From Fischerella thermalis PCC 7521 (lineage in GTDB: Bacteria > Cyanobacteriota > Cyanobacteriia > Cyanobacteriales > Nostocaceae), in contig NZ_AJLL01000012.1 in the NCBI RefSeq assembly GCF_000317225.1, forward strand, positions 1 to 64,000: a stretch of 64,000 nt of DNA, read 5' to 3'. This document shows positions 27,312 through 36,395 of the stretch, in pieces. The position numbers and the translations under genes are program-made. Every line of letters begins with the position of its first letter. Position 1 is the first letter of the stretch. The notes beneath the pieces are model-generated. The model was given only the letters and a program-made list of their open reading frames with translations. It did no database searches and was not told the origin of the DNA.

Positions 27312-27963
27312 ATCTTACACCTAGTTGATATACCCGCCTCAAATCCATTCGGGGCTTAAAGCTGAAGTTAGCTCAAAACTAACTAGGATAATGGTTGTAA
27401 CCTACTTGAACTCTTTGGGTACACTTGCTTAAAACTAATGATAATAAGACCATTGTTCCACTAAAACTGTCTGGAAAATCTACTTACACCTACACAGTAC
27501 AAACAGTGTGGCAATTATACAAAAAAGGTGTTATGCTTTTGGACTCATTAATTCACACATAATGCAATCTTATTTTATTTGGAGGAAACATAATTTCAGT
27601 CTTACTTGTTGCTAGTTAGTAAAGGTTTAAGATGATTATCAATTTTTTACTAAATCGCAACAACGGTTGATTATAAAGTCTCACAACTTTGTTAATAGTG
27701 TTAACTTTTTGGAGCAATAAGATTATTTTTGTATACTTTATGAACCAAAAATCATGAAATTGAAATAATTATTATTAGATACAGATCTGTCAATGCTGAC
27801 CAGGGTCTTAGTTATGGATTTAAGTATTTGTTGATTCCTCAAAGAAAAAAGAGTAATAAATACTTAAATTCTTTACTATTTACTGGTTGTAATCATCATT
27901 TGATAAATATCGCTTTATATCAGCCAGCGGCTACCGATTGATTCAAAAAGGGGTTTAGAACCG
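27312..27963. other. AT-rich spacer, no gene seen
   Basis: About 650 bp between divergent genes. Strongly AT-rich with scattered stop codons in all frames. A GGAGGAAAC box at about 27580 has no start codon at usual spacing. No terminator, repeat or RNA gene recognised. Confidence 0.45.
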
Positions 27964-28317
27964 ATGAAAACTGTACTCAATTTAACACAGCAATCAGTCA
28001 TAGCAGAAATTGAAAGTGTTTTAGATACTTATCCTTATTATCCATATCAACAAGCTTTTGCTATTCCTGAGTTACGCCAAGACCTGATTAACTATGTTTT
28101 TAGCCGTATTCCTTGTATGTACAGTGCGATTGAACCCAAGCAAGCTTGTTGTCTAAACTACAAGTTACCTCGTAGCCCCTTGGAATATCAAATACACTTA
28201 GAGACCTTGATTCACCAAGGTATTTATTCAATCATGCAAGAAAAATCTGATGGGATCAGTCGTCATCTCTGTGAAACGGTTCAACCAGGTTGTGAACCAT
28301 CTCACTGGTTTGGATAA
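27964..28317 (+). CDS. Hypothetical protein, 117 aa
   Basis: Not assigned to a family. Soluble and helical: residues 10-45 IAEIESVLDTYPYYPYQQAF and 45-60 LRQDLINYVFSRIPCMY; four to five cysteines, of which CC in QACCLNYKL and those in HLCETVQPGCEPSHW are conspicuous. ATG start. The clean frame, normal codon use and a strong terminator just downstream (28385-28412) support a real gene transcribed alone. Confidence 0.7.
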   Translation: MKTVLNLTQQSVIAEIESVLDTYPYYPYQQAFAIPELRQDLINYVFSRIPCMYSAIEPKQACCLNYKLPRSPLEYQIHLETLIHQGIYSIMQEKSDGISRHLCETVQPGCEPSHWFG

Positions 28318-28384
28318 ATACGGTTTTTTCGGTTGGTCTTTGTTAGTTGTGATTAGGGATAATCAAGCACTAAACTATTCTCAA

Positions 28385-28418
28385 AACAAGACTTCTCGGT
28401 TAAAGTCTTGTTTCTTTG
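28385..28418 (+). terminator. Intrinsic terminator
   Basis: Perfect 10-bp stem AACAAGACTT / AAGTCTTGTT with an 8-nt loop followed by TCTTTG. It lies 68 bp after the 117-aa gene. Confidence 0.8.
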
Positions 28419-28700
28419 TCAGCGATCGCATTTAAAGATCATTTGTGAAGTGCAAGACATCAGTTAATCATGTGATGGAGTTGATAGCGCGATCGCAGTC
28501 GGCAAGATTTGAGTATAATTTGCTACTTTTTAATAAAATAAAAATATCCATAAATATATTTAAATATTTTCACACTTTAAATAATGTTATTTTGACTGAT
28601 ATATCTGACTATGATTCCGAAATGCTACAAATAAAAGTTGTAGCTGTTTATATCCCCCCAACAGTGGGATTTACGCTTTTCAATTATTCACGCACTTTTT

Positions 28701-29243
28701 ATGAGCAGTAGTAGTTCCGTATTGACAAAAGTTGCGAGAGTTTCTGGTATTGCTTTGCTGACTGCATCTACCACAGCTGCAATTACCCATCAGCCTAGTT
28801 ATGCCAGTGGTACAACCTTCTTTTGTGCTGTTAGCAAAGGTTATCCGACGACATTTGCCAAGACTAACAGTGGAAGGAAAATACCAATGATTCGCTGGGT
28901 TCCGAACAATTACTTCCCCTCTAAGTTATCTCCTATACAACGCTGTCAAGAAGTATCGGATAGATTTCAAAGAAGCTATGATAACGGTACTCTCAAAACC
29001 ATTATTTCTGGTACGTTGAATAGACAACCTGTTGTATGTGCTGCTGCCACCACATACGATACTTGTAACAACAATAATCTTTTATTTACTCTCAAGCGTG
29101 GTACTAATGCTAAACAGGCTGTGGAAAGGCTCTTAGATCGTGCTGGTTTAGCTGCAGGGAGAATACTCAATCAGAATAGTGATAATACCCAAATTTATGT
29201 AGATTTTGATACGTATCTCAACAGTATCAAGCCTGAACCATAA
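28701..29243 (+). CDS. COP23 domain-containing exported protein
   Basis: 180 aa. Signal peptide residues 1-36 (GIALLTASTTAAITHQPSYAS). The mature part matches the COP23 type (circadian oscillating protein 23 of unicellular cyanobacteria): FFCAVSKGYPTTFAKT, PMIRWVPNNYFPSKLSPIQRCQEVSDRFQ, then VVCAAATTYDTCNNNNLLFTLKRG. Four cysteines probably form two disulfides. Function unknown; a membrane/periplasmic location is likely. ATG start; a 88-codon frame overlapping the start is not credible. A good terminator follows. Confidence 0.85.
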   Translation: MSSSSSVLTKVARVSGIALLTASTTAAITHQPSYASGTTFFCAVSKGYPTTFAKTNSGRKIPMIRWVPNNYFPSKLSPIQRCQEVSDRFQRSYDNGTLKTIISGTLNRQPVVCAAATTYDTCNNNNLLFTLKRGTNAKQAVERLLDRAGLAAGRILNQNSDNTQIYVDFDTYLNSIKPEP

Positions 29244-29285
29244 GTTTATACCTGCTTTTCACCTACAGTAATGAATGTGGTGAAC

Positions 29286-29328
29286 AAGGCTTTGCTGTCT
29301 GGATTTACCATAAGTAAAGCCTTTTATA
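29286..29328 (+). terminator. Intrinsic terminator after COP23 gene
   Basis: Arms AAGGCTTT (29286-29293) and AAAGCCTT (29316-29323) flank a 22-nt loop and are followed by TTATATT. Confidence 0.65.
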
Positions 29329-29526
29329 TTCGGTTCGCAGTGCGCTTGGAATTTATGATACTGATATCATGTTCGCTTGGACACTTATACTGTCGCGTAG
29401 GCTGGTAATTGGTAATGGCTAAGAAGCATAATACTGTAAGCAATTAGTCAGAGTTTGACAGTTCGTCTTTTGACAGAAAGTGAATATTTAGCTTAAAGTT
29501 CCCTATGGAAAAAAATCAGCTTTAGC

Positions 29527-30756
29527 ATGTTAGATTTGTGGCTGCTTGTAACCTTAGGGTTTTTGGGGAGTTTTGGACATTGTTTAGGGATGTGCGGCCC
29601 CTTGGCTGTAGCTTTTTCTTTGTCTCATCAACAAGAATCTGGTAACTGGCGGCAGCAAATCAAATTTCACACTTTGCTAAATTTGGGACGAATGCTGAGT
29701 TATACCCTAGTTGGTGCAGGAATTGGGGTACTGGGTTCTGTATTAATTGCCAGTGGTCAAATGGCAGGAGTTGGTAGTCAATTACGGCAGTGGATAGCGA
29801 TGATCACTGGCATCATGTTGATTTGGTTTGGGTTAGGACACATCAAACCCGACTTTTTGCCACGAATACCGATGTTACATACTTTACTACAGGGAAGTTT
29901 GCACAGCCGCTTGAGTAATGTAATGGTCAAACTTTCCTCACAAAACAGCTGGTGGACACCAGCAGCTTTAGGCATGACTTGGGGTTTTATGCCGTGTGGC
30001 TTTTTGTATGTTGCCCAAATTAAAGCTGCGGAAACTGGTAATTTGTGGATGGGTGCAGCAACAATGCTGGCTTTTGGTTTAGGAACTTTCCCAATGATGT
30101 TGGCTGTAGGTGTGTCTACATCCGTATTAAGTAAAGACAGGCGCAGTCAATTGTTTCGTCTTGGTGGTTGGGTAACTCTCACCATTGGTATACTGACACT
30201 GCTGCGGACTGGTGACACTATGGCAGATTATACCGGTCATGCAGCACTGATTTTGTTAATGCTAGCCCTCGTTGCTCGTCCGATAAGTTACTTGTGGGCA
30301 GCACCTTTACGTTATCGTCGTGCTTTAGGGGTAGGTGCTTTTGTACTTGCTATTGTCCACGCTGTCCACATGATGGAACACTCTCTGCAATGGAATTTTG
30401 GTGCTTTCTGGTTCTTACCGCCTGAGTTTCAATTGGGTATGACTGCGGGTGCTATAGCGTTGGTATTGATGACTCCTGCTGCTGTGACAAGTTTTGATTT
30501 GCTGCAAAAGTCTTTAGGTCAGCGCTGGCGACAGATTCATCTATTGGCTATACCAGCTTTATTATTAAGTGCTGTGCATACTGTGATGATTGGTTCCCAT
30601 TATCTTGGAAATAAGTTCACAACAATACTATTGGGAATAATTACTCTGGGTGTATTGCTCGTAAGAACCAAATTTTTTTGGTCAATATTATCCTTAGAAA
30701 AGTTTTATGTATCTGTTAGTAAGCCTAATCAAGAAGGCAGAAGGCAGAAGATATAA
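29527..30756 (+). CDS. TauE/SafE (UreH/DsbD-like) membrane protein
   Basis: 409 aa, about 10-11 membrane segments. The N-terminal 210 residues match the sulfite exporter TauE/SafE-like DsbD_2 domain: LGFLGSFGHCLGMCGPLAVAFSL (Cys pair CLGMC at residues about 20-24) and GMTWGFMPCGFLYVA near residue 152. The extra C-terminal membrane part (about 235-390) contains histidines (HAVHMMEH, HTVMIGSHYL) and may bind haem or metal; this is inference. Function could be metal or thiol-related transport. Odd: the last residues EGRRQKI are encoded by AAGGCAG repeat units. ATG start. Confidence 0.82.
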   Translation: MLDLWLLVTLGFLGSFGHCLGMCGPLAVAFSLSHQQESGNWRQQIKFHTLLNLGRMLSYTLVGAGIGVLGSVLIASGQMAGVGSQLRQWIAMITGIMLIWFGLGHIKPDFLPRIPMLHTLLQGSLHSRLSNVMVKLSSQNSWWTPAALGMTWGFMPCGFLYVAQIKAAETGNLWMGAATMLAFGLGTFPMMLAVGVSTSVLSKDRRSQLFRLGGWVTLTIGILTLLRTGDTMADYTGHAALILLMLALVARPISYLWAAPLRYRRALGVGAFVLAIVHAVHMMEHSLQWNFGAFWFLPPEFQLGMTAGAIALVLMTPAAVTSFDLLQKSLGQRWRQIHLLAIPALLLSAVHTVMIGSHYLGNKFTTILLGIITLGVLLVRTKFFWSILSLEKFYVSVSKPNQEGRRQKI

Positions 30757-30854
30757 GCTAATATATGACATCAACGTACAGGCATTATTCATCTGTGTCT
30801 ATCGGTGTGCATCGGTGTTCGATTTCTAATATAAAACATCATTTTTGAAAACAT

Positions 30855-30893
30855 ATCCCCGATTTCTAGAAGAAATCGGGGATCTTTATTTTT
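30855..30893. terminator. Bidirectional terminator between tauE-like gene and hisZ
   Basis: A perfect 13-bp stem (ATCCCCGATTTCT / AGAAATCGGGGAT) with a 3-nt loop, followed on plus by CTTTATTTTT. It separates convergent genes and could work on both strands, though the minus side lacks a long T run. Confidence 0.85.
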
Positions 30894-30902
30894 CACATCA
30901 TC

Positions 30903-32114
30903 TCAATTATTTGACTCAATTGTTGTTGAGCCATCAGCTTTCACCCAAGCAATTTGAGCAATAGAGCGATCGCGTGCATATTGGCGAATGGCTTCGGCGT
31001 CTCGTCCTCCCAAGTCCATTTCTACTCGCACCAAGTGAGTAGAATTACGGAGTTTTTGGGCATAAGCAAAAGCAGCATCATAGGCTTGGTTGTTTTCTGC
31101 CACAACTAACCAGTTACTAGGCGGTGTTTTTTGCGGTAATTGCTGATAACAAGAAAGAATCTGGTATAAATCTTCAATAAATAATGCAAAGCCAATACCA
31201 GGAATATTATCACCTTGGGGGTGATACTGTCCTAGAAGCTGGTCATAACGGCCACCACGACCTAATACTCTTGCTCCGGCTTCAGTATCACTAACTACTT
31301 CAAAAGAAATGCCAGTATAGTAGTCGAAGGTTTGAATCAGGCTTAAATCTAGAATTAATAGGAAATTTCCCTGATTTTCCAGTAATTCAACCAAGGATTT
31401 GAGGTTATTCACCGCCTCTTGTTGGGGAGCATCTAAATCGAGGCTACTGACTTTCTGTAGAACATCTACACTGTTACCGCGCAAATCCAGGATTGTTGTG
31501 GCGCGGGAACGTAATTCTTCTGTTAACGGTAAATTGTCGATCGCTACTCTGTCAAGATGGGCGATCGCATTGCGGACTTGGTTGCGTAAGTTAGCAGGAA
31601 ATACCTGCAACAGTGATTGGGTAACTCCCGCTTCACCCAAAATTAAATACCAGTTGTTAATTGAGAGTGCTTGCAAACAATCTGCTAGTAGAAGCAATAC
31701 CTCTACATCAGCAAGTAAGCCGCCACTACCTAATAATTCTACCCCGGCTTGATAGAATTCCTGGGGTTGATTGCGCCGATAATCACAAGTGCGCTGAAAG
31801 ACATTGGTATTGTAGTATAGACGCTGGGGATAGGTGACCCCCGCCATGCGAGTGACAGCGGTACGAGCGATTGAGGCTGTCAGTTCTGGACGCAGTCCCA
31901 ATTCTTCATCTTCGGCATTTTGTAATTGAATCACAGTTGAGCGTTGAATAGCACCTCCCGCCATCAGCGTATCTATCCGCTCTAGGGTTGAGGTGATAAT
32001 TCTGTGGTACCCCCAGCGGTGAAATACCTGCTGTAGCCTGTTTTCTATCCAGCATTTCTGAGCGACATCAAGGGGTAATAGATCCCTAGCTCCCGCTGGT
32101 GGTTGATACACCAT
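30903..32114 (-). CDS. hisZ: ATP phosphoribosyltransferase regulatory subunit HisZ
   Basis: 403 aa, HisRS-like paralogue that activates the short HisG in the first step of histidine synthesis. Class II fold motifs are present: GARDLLPLDV at the N-terminus, LRPELTASIARTAV (residue about 73), LYYNTNVFQRTC, FYQAGVELLG and GGRYDQLLGQYH, but the C-terminal anticodon-binding domain of true HisRS is reduced, and histidine-A motif (family HisRS RGLDYYTGTVFE) reads FDYYTGISFEV. I therefore call HisZ, not hisS. ATG start; hisG is not in the window. Confidence 0.9.
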   Translation of the reverse strand: MVYQPPAGARDLLPLDVAQKCWIENRLQQVFHRWGYHRIITSTLERIDTLMAGGAIQRSTVIQLQNAEDEELGLRPELTASIARTAVTRMAGVTYPQRLYYNTNVFQRTCDYRRNQPQEFYQAGVELLGSGGLLADVEVLLLLADCLQALSINNWYLILGEAGVTQSLLQVFPANLRNQVRNAIAHLDRVAIDNLPLTEELRSRATTILDLRGNSVDVLQKVSSLDLDAPQQEAVNNLKSLVELLENQGNFLLILDLSLIQTFDYYTGISFEVVSDTEAGARVLGRGGRYDQLLGQYHPQGDNIPGIGFALFIEDLYQILSCYQQLPQKTPPSNWLVVAENNQAYDAAFAYAQKLRNSTHLVRVEMDLGGRDAEAIRQYARDRSIAQIAWVKADGSTTIESNN

Positions 32115-32334
32115 TTATCCTCCGTTACACTAGTCCTGTTTTGTTGCAAAGTCCCTCGTATATCGGATCATATTATCTGATTTGAACGCCATTAGAAATT
32201 TTCGTCTCCAGTACCTTGCTGTCGGTGAGAAATTTGCTAGCAGTGTGTTGTACTCAGCTAGTGTATTGTTTTAGTCCAAAGATTAGGGGTAAGCTGCTAC
32301 GATTATGCGATCGCACAGTCGCCCCCGTCACTGA

Positions 32335-33291
32335 CTATTTTTTCTTCCCACCAAACAAACCACCAAACAAACCGCCACCTCCCGATTTATCTGGCTGCTT
32401 GGTTGCAGTCTTAGGAGGTGAAGTCACTTGGGAGCTAGTAGGTCGTAACCCCAAAGCTTTTTCTATTTTAGGTTTCCATGTCAATGCTAGTTGATCGTTG
32501 GGGTCTAATTTTAATGCGTTATCAAAGTGAATTTTGGCCATTTTCAGCTGATTCTGTTTCATATACACCAGTGCAATGAGACTATGACAGCGACTATTCT
32601 TAGGTTCTAGCTTCAGAGCATCTTGTAACTCTACCTTGGCTTGGGCAAATTGGTTTTTATCAATTAAAGTTTGAGCACGACGGAGGTAATGTTCTGCTGC
32701 TGAATCTTCTTTGGCTGCTGCTGGCGGGGGTGGAGGTGCAGTTGCTGTATTTGGCTGTGGTGTAGTGGAGTTAAGTGTGGGTTTAGGAGGAGGAGGCGGT
32801 GTTGAGACTGCTTTGCCTGCACTCCGCATGAGGTAAACTAAATTCAATTCACTGATTTGAGCAATGACTTCTATTGATTGCTGTAAATAGTTATATTGAG
32901 TTTCTGCTATTTTGGCGATCGCCATTTTGTAAGCTTGTTCTAAGTTGGGTATACTTACTAATTGTTTTGCGACATCGCTAGTTAGTTCCACCGAAGCAGA
33001 TTCTTGAACTAAACGCTTGCCCATCTGCGAGAGAACTAGGATGTATTCTGTATAATTTTTTTCTTGAGATAGTTTTTCGTAAGCGGGATTCACCAATTTT
33101 GACAATAAATCGCTCGCCAGTTCCTTTTCTACTTCACCAGACAAAGCGCAACTATCCGGATGTAGGCGGCGGGCTATTTTCAGATAGCGTTTGCGGATAT
33201 CTTGAATACTTGTATTAATTGGCACGCCTAAAATTGCGTGGTAGTCTATGAAATCATATTTAAACAATCCACGATCTATTTTGAAGGACAT
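32335..33291 (-). CDS. J-domain protein with TPR repeats
   Basis: 318 aa. J domain at residues about 15-80 (YHAILGVPINTS, with the HPD motif in ARRLHPDSC), so it can probably stimulate a DnaK ATPase. Residues about 165-195 are a proline-rich linker (STPPPPPKPTLNS); residues about 203-275 hold two TPRs (AEHYLRRAQTLIDKNQFAQAK, then HSLIALVYMKQNQLKMAK). The C-terminus GGGLFGGLFGGKKK is glycine/lysine rich. ATG start. The order J-linker-TPR is unusual compared with DnaJ. Divergent from a second J-domain gene 260 bp away. Confidence 0.88.
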   Translation of the reverse strand: MSFKIDRGLFKYDFIDYHAILGVPINTSIQDIRKRYLKIARRLHPDSCALSGEVEKELASDLLSKLVNPAYEKLSQEKNYTEYILVLSQMGKRLVQESASVELTSDVAKQLVSIPNLEQAYKMAIAKIAETQYNYLQQSIEVIAQISELNLVYLMRSAGKAVSTPPPPPKPTLNSTTPQPNTATAPPPPPAAAKEDSAAEHYLRRAQTLIDKNQFAQAKVELQDALKLEPKNSRCHSLIALVYMKQNQLKMAKIHFDNALKLDPNDQLALTWKPKIEKALGLRPTSSQVTSPPKTATKQPDKSGGGGLFGGLFGGKKK

Positions 33292-33551
33292 AGAGCAGTT
33301 TTATACCAATAAATATGTGATTTTACTAGTTTATCTTCTATACTCAGCTTAACTGCAAGAGTTTTTTCCTCATGAGCCTCTTTTACACAAGATTTCCTCT
33401 TTATATTTTCTGACTGTGCGAATCAATACTCACATTCCTCTAAAAAACCTACACCTGTCCGATCTCCCTACCTCCCCACTCCCTCTTCTACTCTGCTTGA
33501 GTCAGGAGTTACAGAGTAAGTTTAGAATATTAGAAAAAAGTTTAGCGCTAG

Positions 33552-34064
33552 GTGAATAAAACAGCCGTGAATCAGAATGGTGTAATGTCACAAAGCAGCG
33601 AGAACACCTACTACACTCTGCTAGGACTGCATCCGAGTGCATCGCCAATCGAGATCCGTCGTGCTTATCGGGAATTGAGCAAACGCTATCATCCTGATAC
33701 TACAAGCTTACCTACAGTTGTCGCCACTGCCAAATTTCAGCAAATCAACGAAGCCTACGCTACCTTAAGTAACCCAGAACGACGGTTAAGTTATGACCTG
33801 AAAATTGGTTATTCTCGGTTTGGAGTGATTCAAGCAACACCCGATTTAAATCGTCCCGTTTCCCGTTCCTACGACTGGTCTAAATCAGCTTATCTTGATG
33901 CTAGCGATCGCCCCCTCTCATCAGGTGAAATCTTCGCTTTATTTATTCTGGGTTTAACATTTTTAGGTTGCTTGCTGTTAGCGATCGCCATTGGTTTAAC
34001 TCGTGGTGAGACCGTTTTACAACCTGTAGGATTGATATTACACCTGTTAATTTTTAATTTTTAA
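33552..34064 (+). CDS. Membrane-anchored J-domain protein
   Basis: 170 aa from a GTG at 33552; the ATG at 33585 (MSQSSENTYYTLLG) is the more likely start, giving 159 aa. J domain at residues about 18-85 with HPD intact (SKRYHPDTTS); a C-terminal hydrophobic segment (FALFILGLTFLGCLLLAIAIGL, about 128-149) anchors it in a membrane. No G/F or zinc-finger region, so a type III J protein. The last codons (LLIFNF) are encoded by three AATTTTT repeats (34049-34069). The DUF3143 gene starts 13 bp later; the two are probably co-transcribed. Confidence 0.88.
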   Translation: MNKTAVNQNGVMSQSSENTYYTLLGLHPSASPIEIRRAYRELSKRYHPDTTSLPTVVATAKFQQINEAYATLSNPERRLSYDLKIGYSRFGVIQATPDLNRPVSRSYDWSKSAYLDASDRPLSSGEIFALFILGLTFLGCLLLAIAIGLTRGETVLQPVGLILHLLIFNF

Positions 34065-34077
34065 TTTTTAATTAGTT

Positions 34078-34350
34078 ATGTCTCTTCCCCCTTCTGACAC
34101 ACCACTATATAACCACCCTCTTCCTCAAATTGAGCAGTGGTTAAGAGAACAAGGTTGTGAACAAGATGAAATGCAGCTACATTGTTGGCGCGTCCAGCGT
34201 CCTGGTTGGCAAGCAGAACTTTGGCTAGACATTGAGCAAATAGTAGTTCGATATCTCAATGTTGGAGACAATGGACAGGATATCCAACGCGCCTTCAAAT
34301 ATTCCTTGAGTCGGCGAGATGTGGAACAGGCTGTGTTTTCCGGACCATAG
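34078..34350 (+). CDS. DUF3143 family protein
   Basis: 90 aa small soluble protein: PLPQIEQWLREQGCEQ, WRVQRPGWQAELWLDIEQIVVRYL and DIQRAFKYSLSRRDVEQAVFSGP match the cyanobacterial DUF3143 family, which also appears in plastid-bearing plants; function unknown. ATG start 13 bp after the J-domain gene, indicating co-transcription and possibly a shared chaperone-related role. Confidence 0.88.
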   Translation: MSLPPSDTPLYNHPLPQIEQWLREQGCEQDEMQLHCWRVQRPGWQAELWLDIEQIVVRYLNVGDNGQDIQRAFKYSLSRRDVEQAVFSGP

Positions 34351-34359
34351 TGAACAAGA

Positions 34360-34521
34360 GTAGAGGAGTAGGGGGAGTAGGGGGAGTAGGGGGAGTGTGT
34401 AGACGCACTGTGCACGGCTTGCTGTAAGTGGAGTAGGGATCTATTTGGAGTGAGATAAATAATTTTCCCCTCACACCCCTCACACTCCACCCTACGGGAA
34501 GCGGCGCAAAGCGCGTCTACA
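34360..34521. repeat. GGGGGAGTA tandem tract flanked by GTAGACGC elements
   Basis: Repeats of GGGGGAGTA (about 34368-34396), then a GTGTAGACGCACTGTGCACGG element (34397-34428), then CTCACACCCCTCACACTCC units and the opposite-orientation element CCTACGGGAAGCGGCGCAAA (34491-34521). The two elements in opposite orientation bracket the tract. It lies between convergent DUF3143 and uppS genes. Confidence 0.75.
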
Positions 34522-34527
34522 GACTCT

Positions 34528-35277
34528 TCACACTTTCCCAAACCGCCTTTCCCGTTGCTGATACGCACACAAAGCGCGGTGGAATTCATGGCGATCAAAA
34601 TCAGGCCAGAGAGTATCGGTTATATATATTTCTGAATAGGCTATTTGCCAGAGGAGAAAATTTGAAACTCGCATTTCTCCACTGGTGCGAATTAATAAAT
34701 CAGGGTCACAAATACCGATAGTGTAAAGATGACGTTCAAAGGTGGCTTCATCAATTTCATCTGGTTGGAGTAGACCTTGTTGGACTTTTTGGGCGATCGC
34801 CCGACAAGCTTGAATAATTTCTTGTCTACCGCCATAATTAGTAGCGATTGTAAACTTGATTCCACGATTCACTTTCGTTTCTTCCATCGCACGGCTAATT
34901 TCTGCTTGTAGCGATCGCGGTAAGCTGCTCAAGTTACCCACAAACCGAATTTGCACATTCTCTTCCACCATTTCCCGCAGTTCTTGACGCAAAACTCGCT
35001 GAAATAGAGTCATCAAAAAATCTACTTCTTCGTGCGGTCTTCCCCAATTTTCTGTAGAAAACGCATAAGCCGTCAGGGCTTCGATCCCCCAATCCTTACA
35101 ACAACGAAGTAAATCTTTTAAGGCATCAACACCAGCTTTATGACCCATGATTCGGGGTAGCCCTTGATGCTTTGCCCATCGACCATTGCCATCCATAATC
35201 ACCGCAACGTGCTTGGGCAGTAGTTCTCGTTTTAAGTCAGGAGGCAGATATTGCAGTTCAGTTTGTTGTGCTGTCAT
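34528..35277 (-). CDS. uppS: Isoprenyl transferase (undecaprenyl diphosphate synthase type)
   Basis: 249 aa cis-prenyltransferase that condenses IPP units to make the C55 (or related) lipid carrier for peptidoglycan and glycans. Motif I is [13 protein letters not shown] with catalytic D29; [21 protein letters not shown], and [21 protein letters not shown] with [13 protein letters not shown] complete the family signature. ATG start overlaps the stop of cdaA by 4 bp, indicating translational coupling. Confidence 0.96.
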   Translation of the reverse strand: MTAQQTELQYLPPDLKRELLPKHVAVIMDGNGRWAKHQGLPRIMGHKAGVDALKDLLRCCKDWGIEALTAYAFSTENWGRPHEEVDFLMTLFQRVLRQELREMVEENVQIRFVGNLSSLPRSLQAEISRAMEETKVNRGIKFTIATNYGGRQEIIQACRAIAQKVQQGLLQPDEIDEATFERHLYTIGICDPDLLIRTSGEMRVSNFLLWQIAYSEIYITDTLWPDFDRHEFHRALCAYQQRERRFGKV

Positions 35278-36197
35278 TTTTTGTCTCGCAATGCGGTCGA
35301 TGGTAATCCGAGTAAACGTGAAACCAATGCTAAGGCCTGACTACGAATCTGACGACCTAAACTGATCAAACCAGGAGCAACAGCCTCCCGATCCACAGTT
35401 GGGGAAAATCTCGCTTCTAGAGACTCTTTCAGCTTCGTAATCGTCAGTGGTCTATTTAGAGTTCCCTTTTCCGCTAAAGAAATAGAACCTGTTTCTTCAG
35501 ATACAACGACACAAATGCAATTCTCGACCCGCTCAGTTATTCCCATCGCCGCCCGGTGGCGTGTTCCCAACTGGCGCGAAGCTGTACGTCCCGAAAGCGG
35601 TAAAATTATACCAGATGCCACGATCCGAGAACCTCGTATCAATGTAGCACCATCGTGTAAGAGAGTTTTCGGTTGAAAAATTGTTTGTATTAGCTCTTTG
35701 GACACTTCAGCGTTCAGTTTTACTCCTGGTACAGAAAAATCCCGTTCATCAATAGGGCCAGTCGTTTCCAAAATTAGTAGCGCACCTATCCGATTTTTCG
35801 ACAGTTCTCTGACTGCTTCGACTATTTCATCAATTACACTATCAGATTTAGGAACTGCTAGACGGGACGGTTGAAATAATTGCCAGAATTCACCACGTCC
35901 TAATTGTTCCAAAAATCGCCGAAACTCTGATTGCAGAGCAACTGCCATTGCGACAGCACAGCCAATCACTAACTTTTCTAGTACAAAATTTAGCAATTGT
36001 AGCTGTAACCTCCCACTGATGGCTGATGCCAGCATCAAAATAATAAAACCTCGCACCATCCACAGTGTCCGGCGCTCACTGATAATAATTAGTATCATGT
36101 ACGTCAGCGCCAGTACTAAAACAATATCCAGAGTCTCAAGCAGCAAAGGCTGAGACCAACCTTGGTTTATCAGCCATTGCTTCCACCAATCTCCCAT
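35274..36197 (-). CDS. cdaA: Diadenylate cyclase CdaA
   Basis: 307 aa membrane enzyme that makes c-di-AMP from two ATP. Three N-terminal hydrophobic segments (residues about 20-85: [48 protein letters not shown]) precede the DAC domain with the DGA motif ([14 protein letters not shown]) and RHR motif ([14 protein letters not shown]), both intact. In other bacteria c-di-AMP controls K+ and osmotic balance and wall homeostasis. Overlaps uppS by 4 bp; lysA lies upstream in the same direction. Confidence 0.95.
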   Translation of the reverse strand: MGDWWKQWLINQGWSQPLLLETLDIVLVLALTYMILIIISERRTLWMVRGFIILMLASAISGRLQLQLLNFVLEKLVIGCAVAMAVALQSEFRRFLEQLGRGEFWQLFQPSRLAVPKSDSVIDEIVEAVRELSKNRIGALLILETTGPIDERDFSVPGVKLNAEVSKELIQTIFQPKTLLHDGATLIRGSRIVASGIILPLSGRTASRQLGTRHRAAMGITERVENCICVVVSEETGSISLAEKGTLNRPLTITKLKESLEARFSPTVDREAVAPGLISLGRQIRSQALALVSRLLGLPSTALRDKK

Positions 36198-36214
36198 GAC
36201 ATCTGGGGTGAAAC

Positions 36215-36395
36215 TATGAAGTATGAAGTGTGAAGTATCAAGTGTAAAGTATGAAGTGTGAGGTATGAAGTATCAAGTGTGAAATATAAAGTATGAACTA
36301 TAAAATCTAAATTCTTATTTTTATTCTTCATCCTTCATCCTTCAGCCTTGAGTTTTCATCCTTCATCCTTCAGCCTTTATCCTTCATTCTTCTTA
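36215..36395. repeat. TGAAGTA and CTTCATC tandem repeats
   Basis: Two adjacent imperfect 7-bp repeat tracts: TGAAGTA/TGAAGTG/TCAAGTG units (36215-36300) and CCTTCAT/CCTTCAG units (36323-36395). The second tract runs into the 3' end of lysA and supplies its last codons and stop. Together they fill the spacer between lysA and cdaA. Confidence 0.85.

Noticed and set aside
28445-28711. 88-codon ORF overlapping the COP23 gene start
   Set aside because: Irregular composition, overlaps the well-supported COP23 start, no ribosome binding site.
30903-32114. Histidyl-tRNA synthetase (hisS) instead of hisZ
   Set aside because: The HisRS-specific histidine motif is altered and the anticodon-binding domain is not recognisable, so HisZ fits better.
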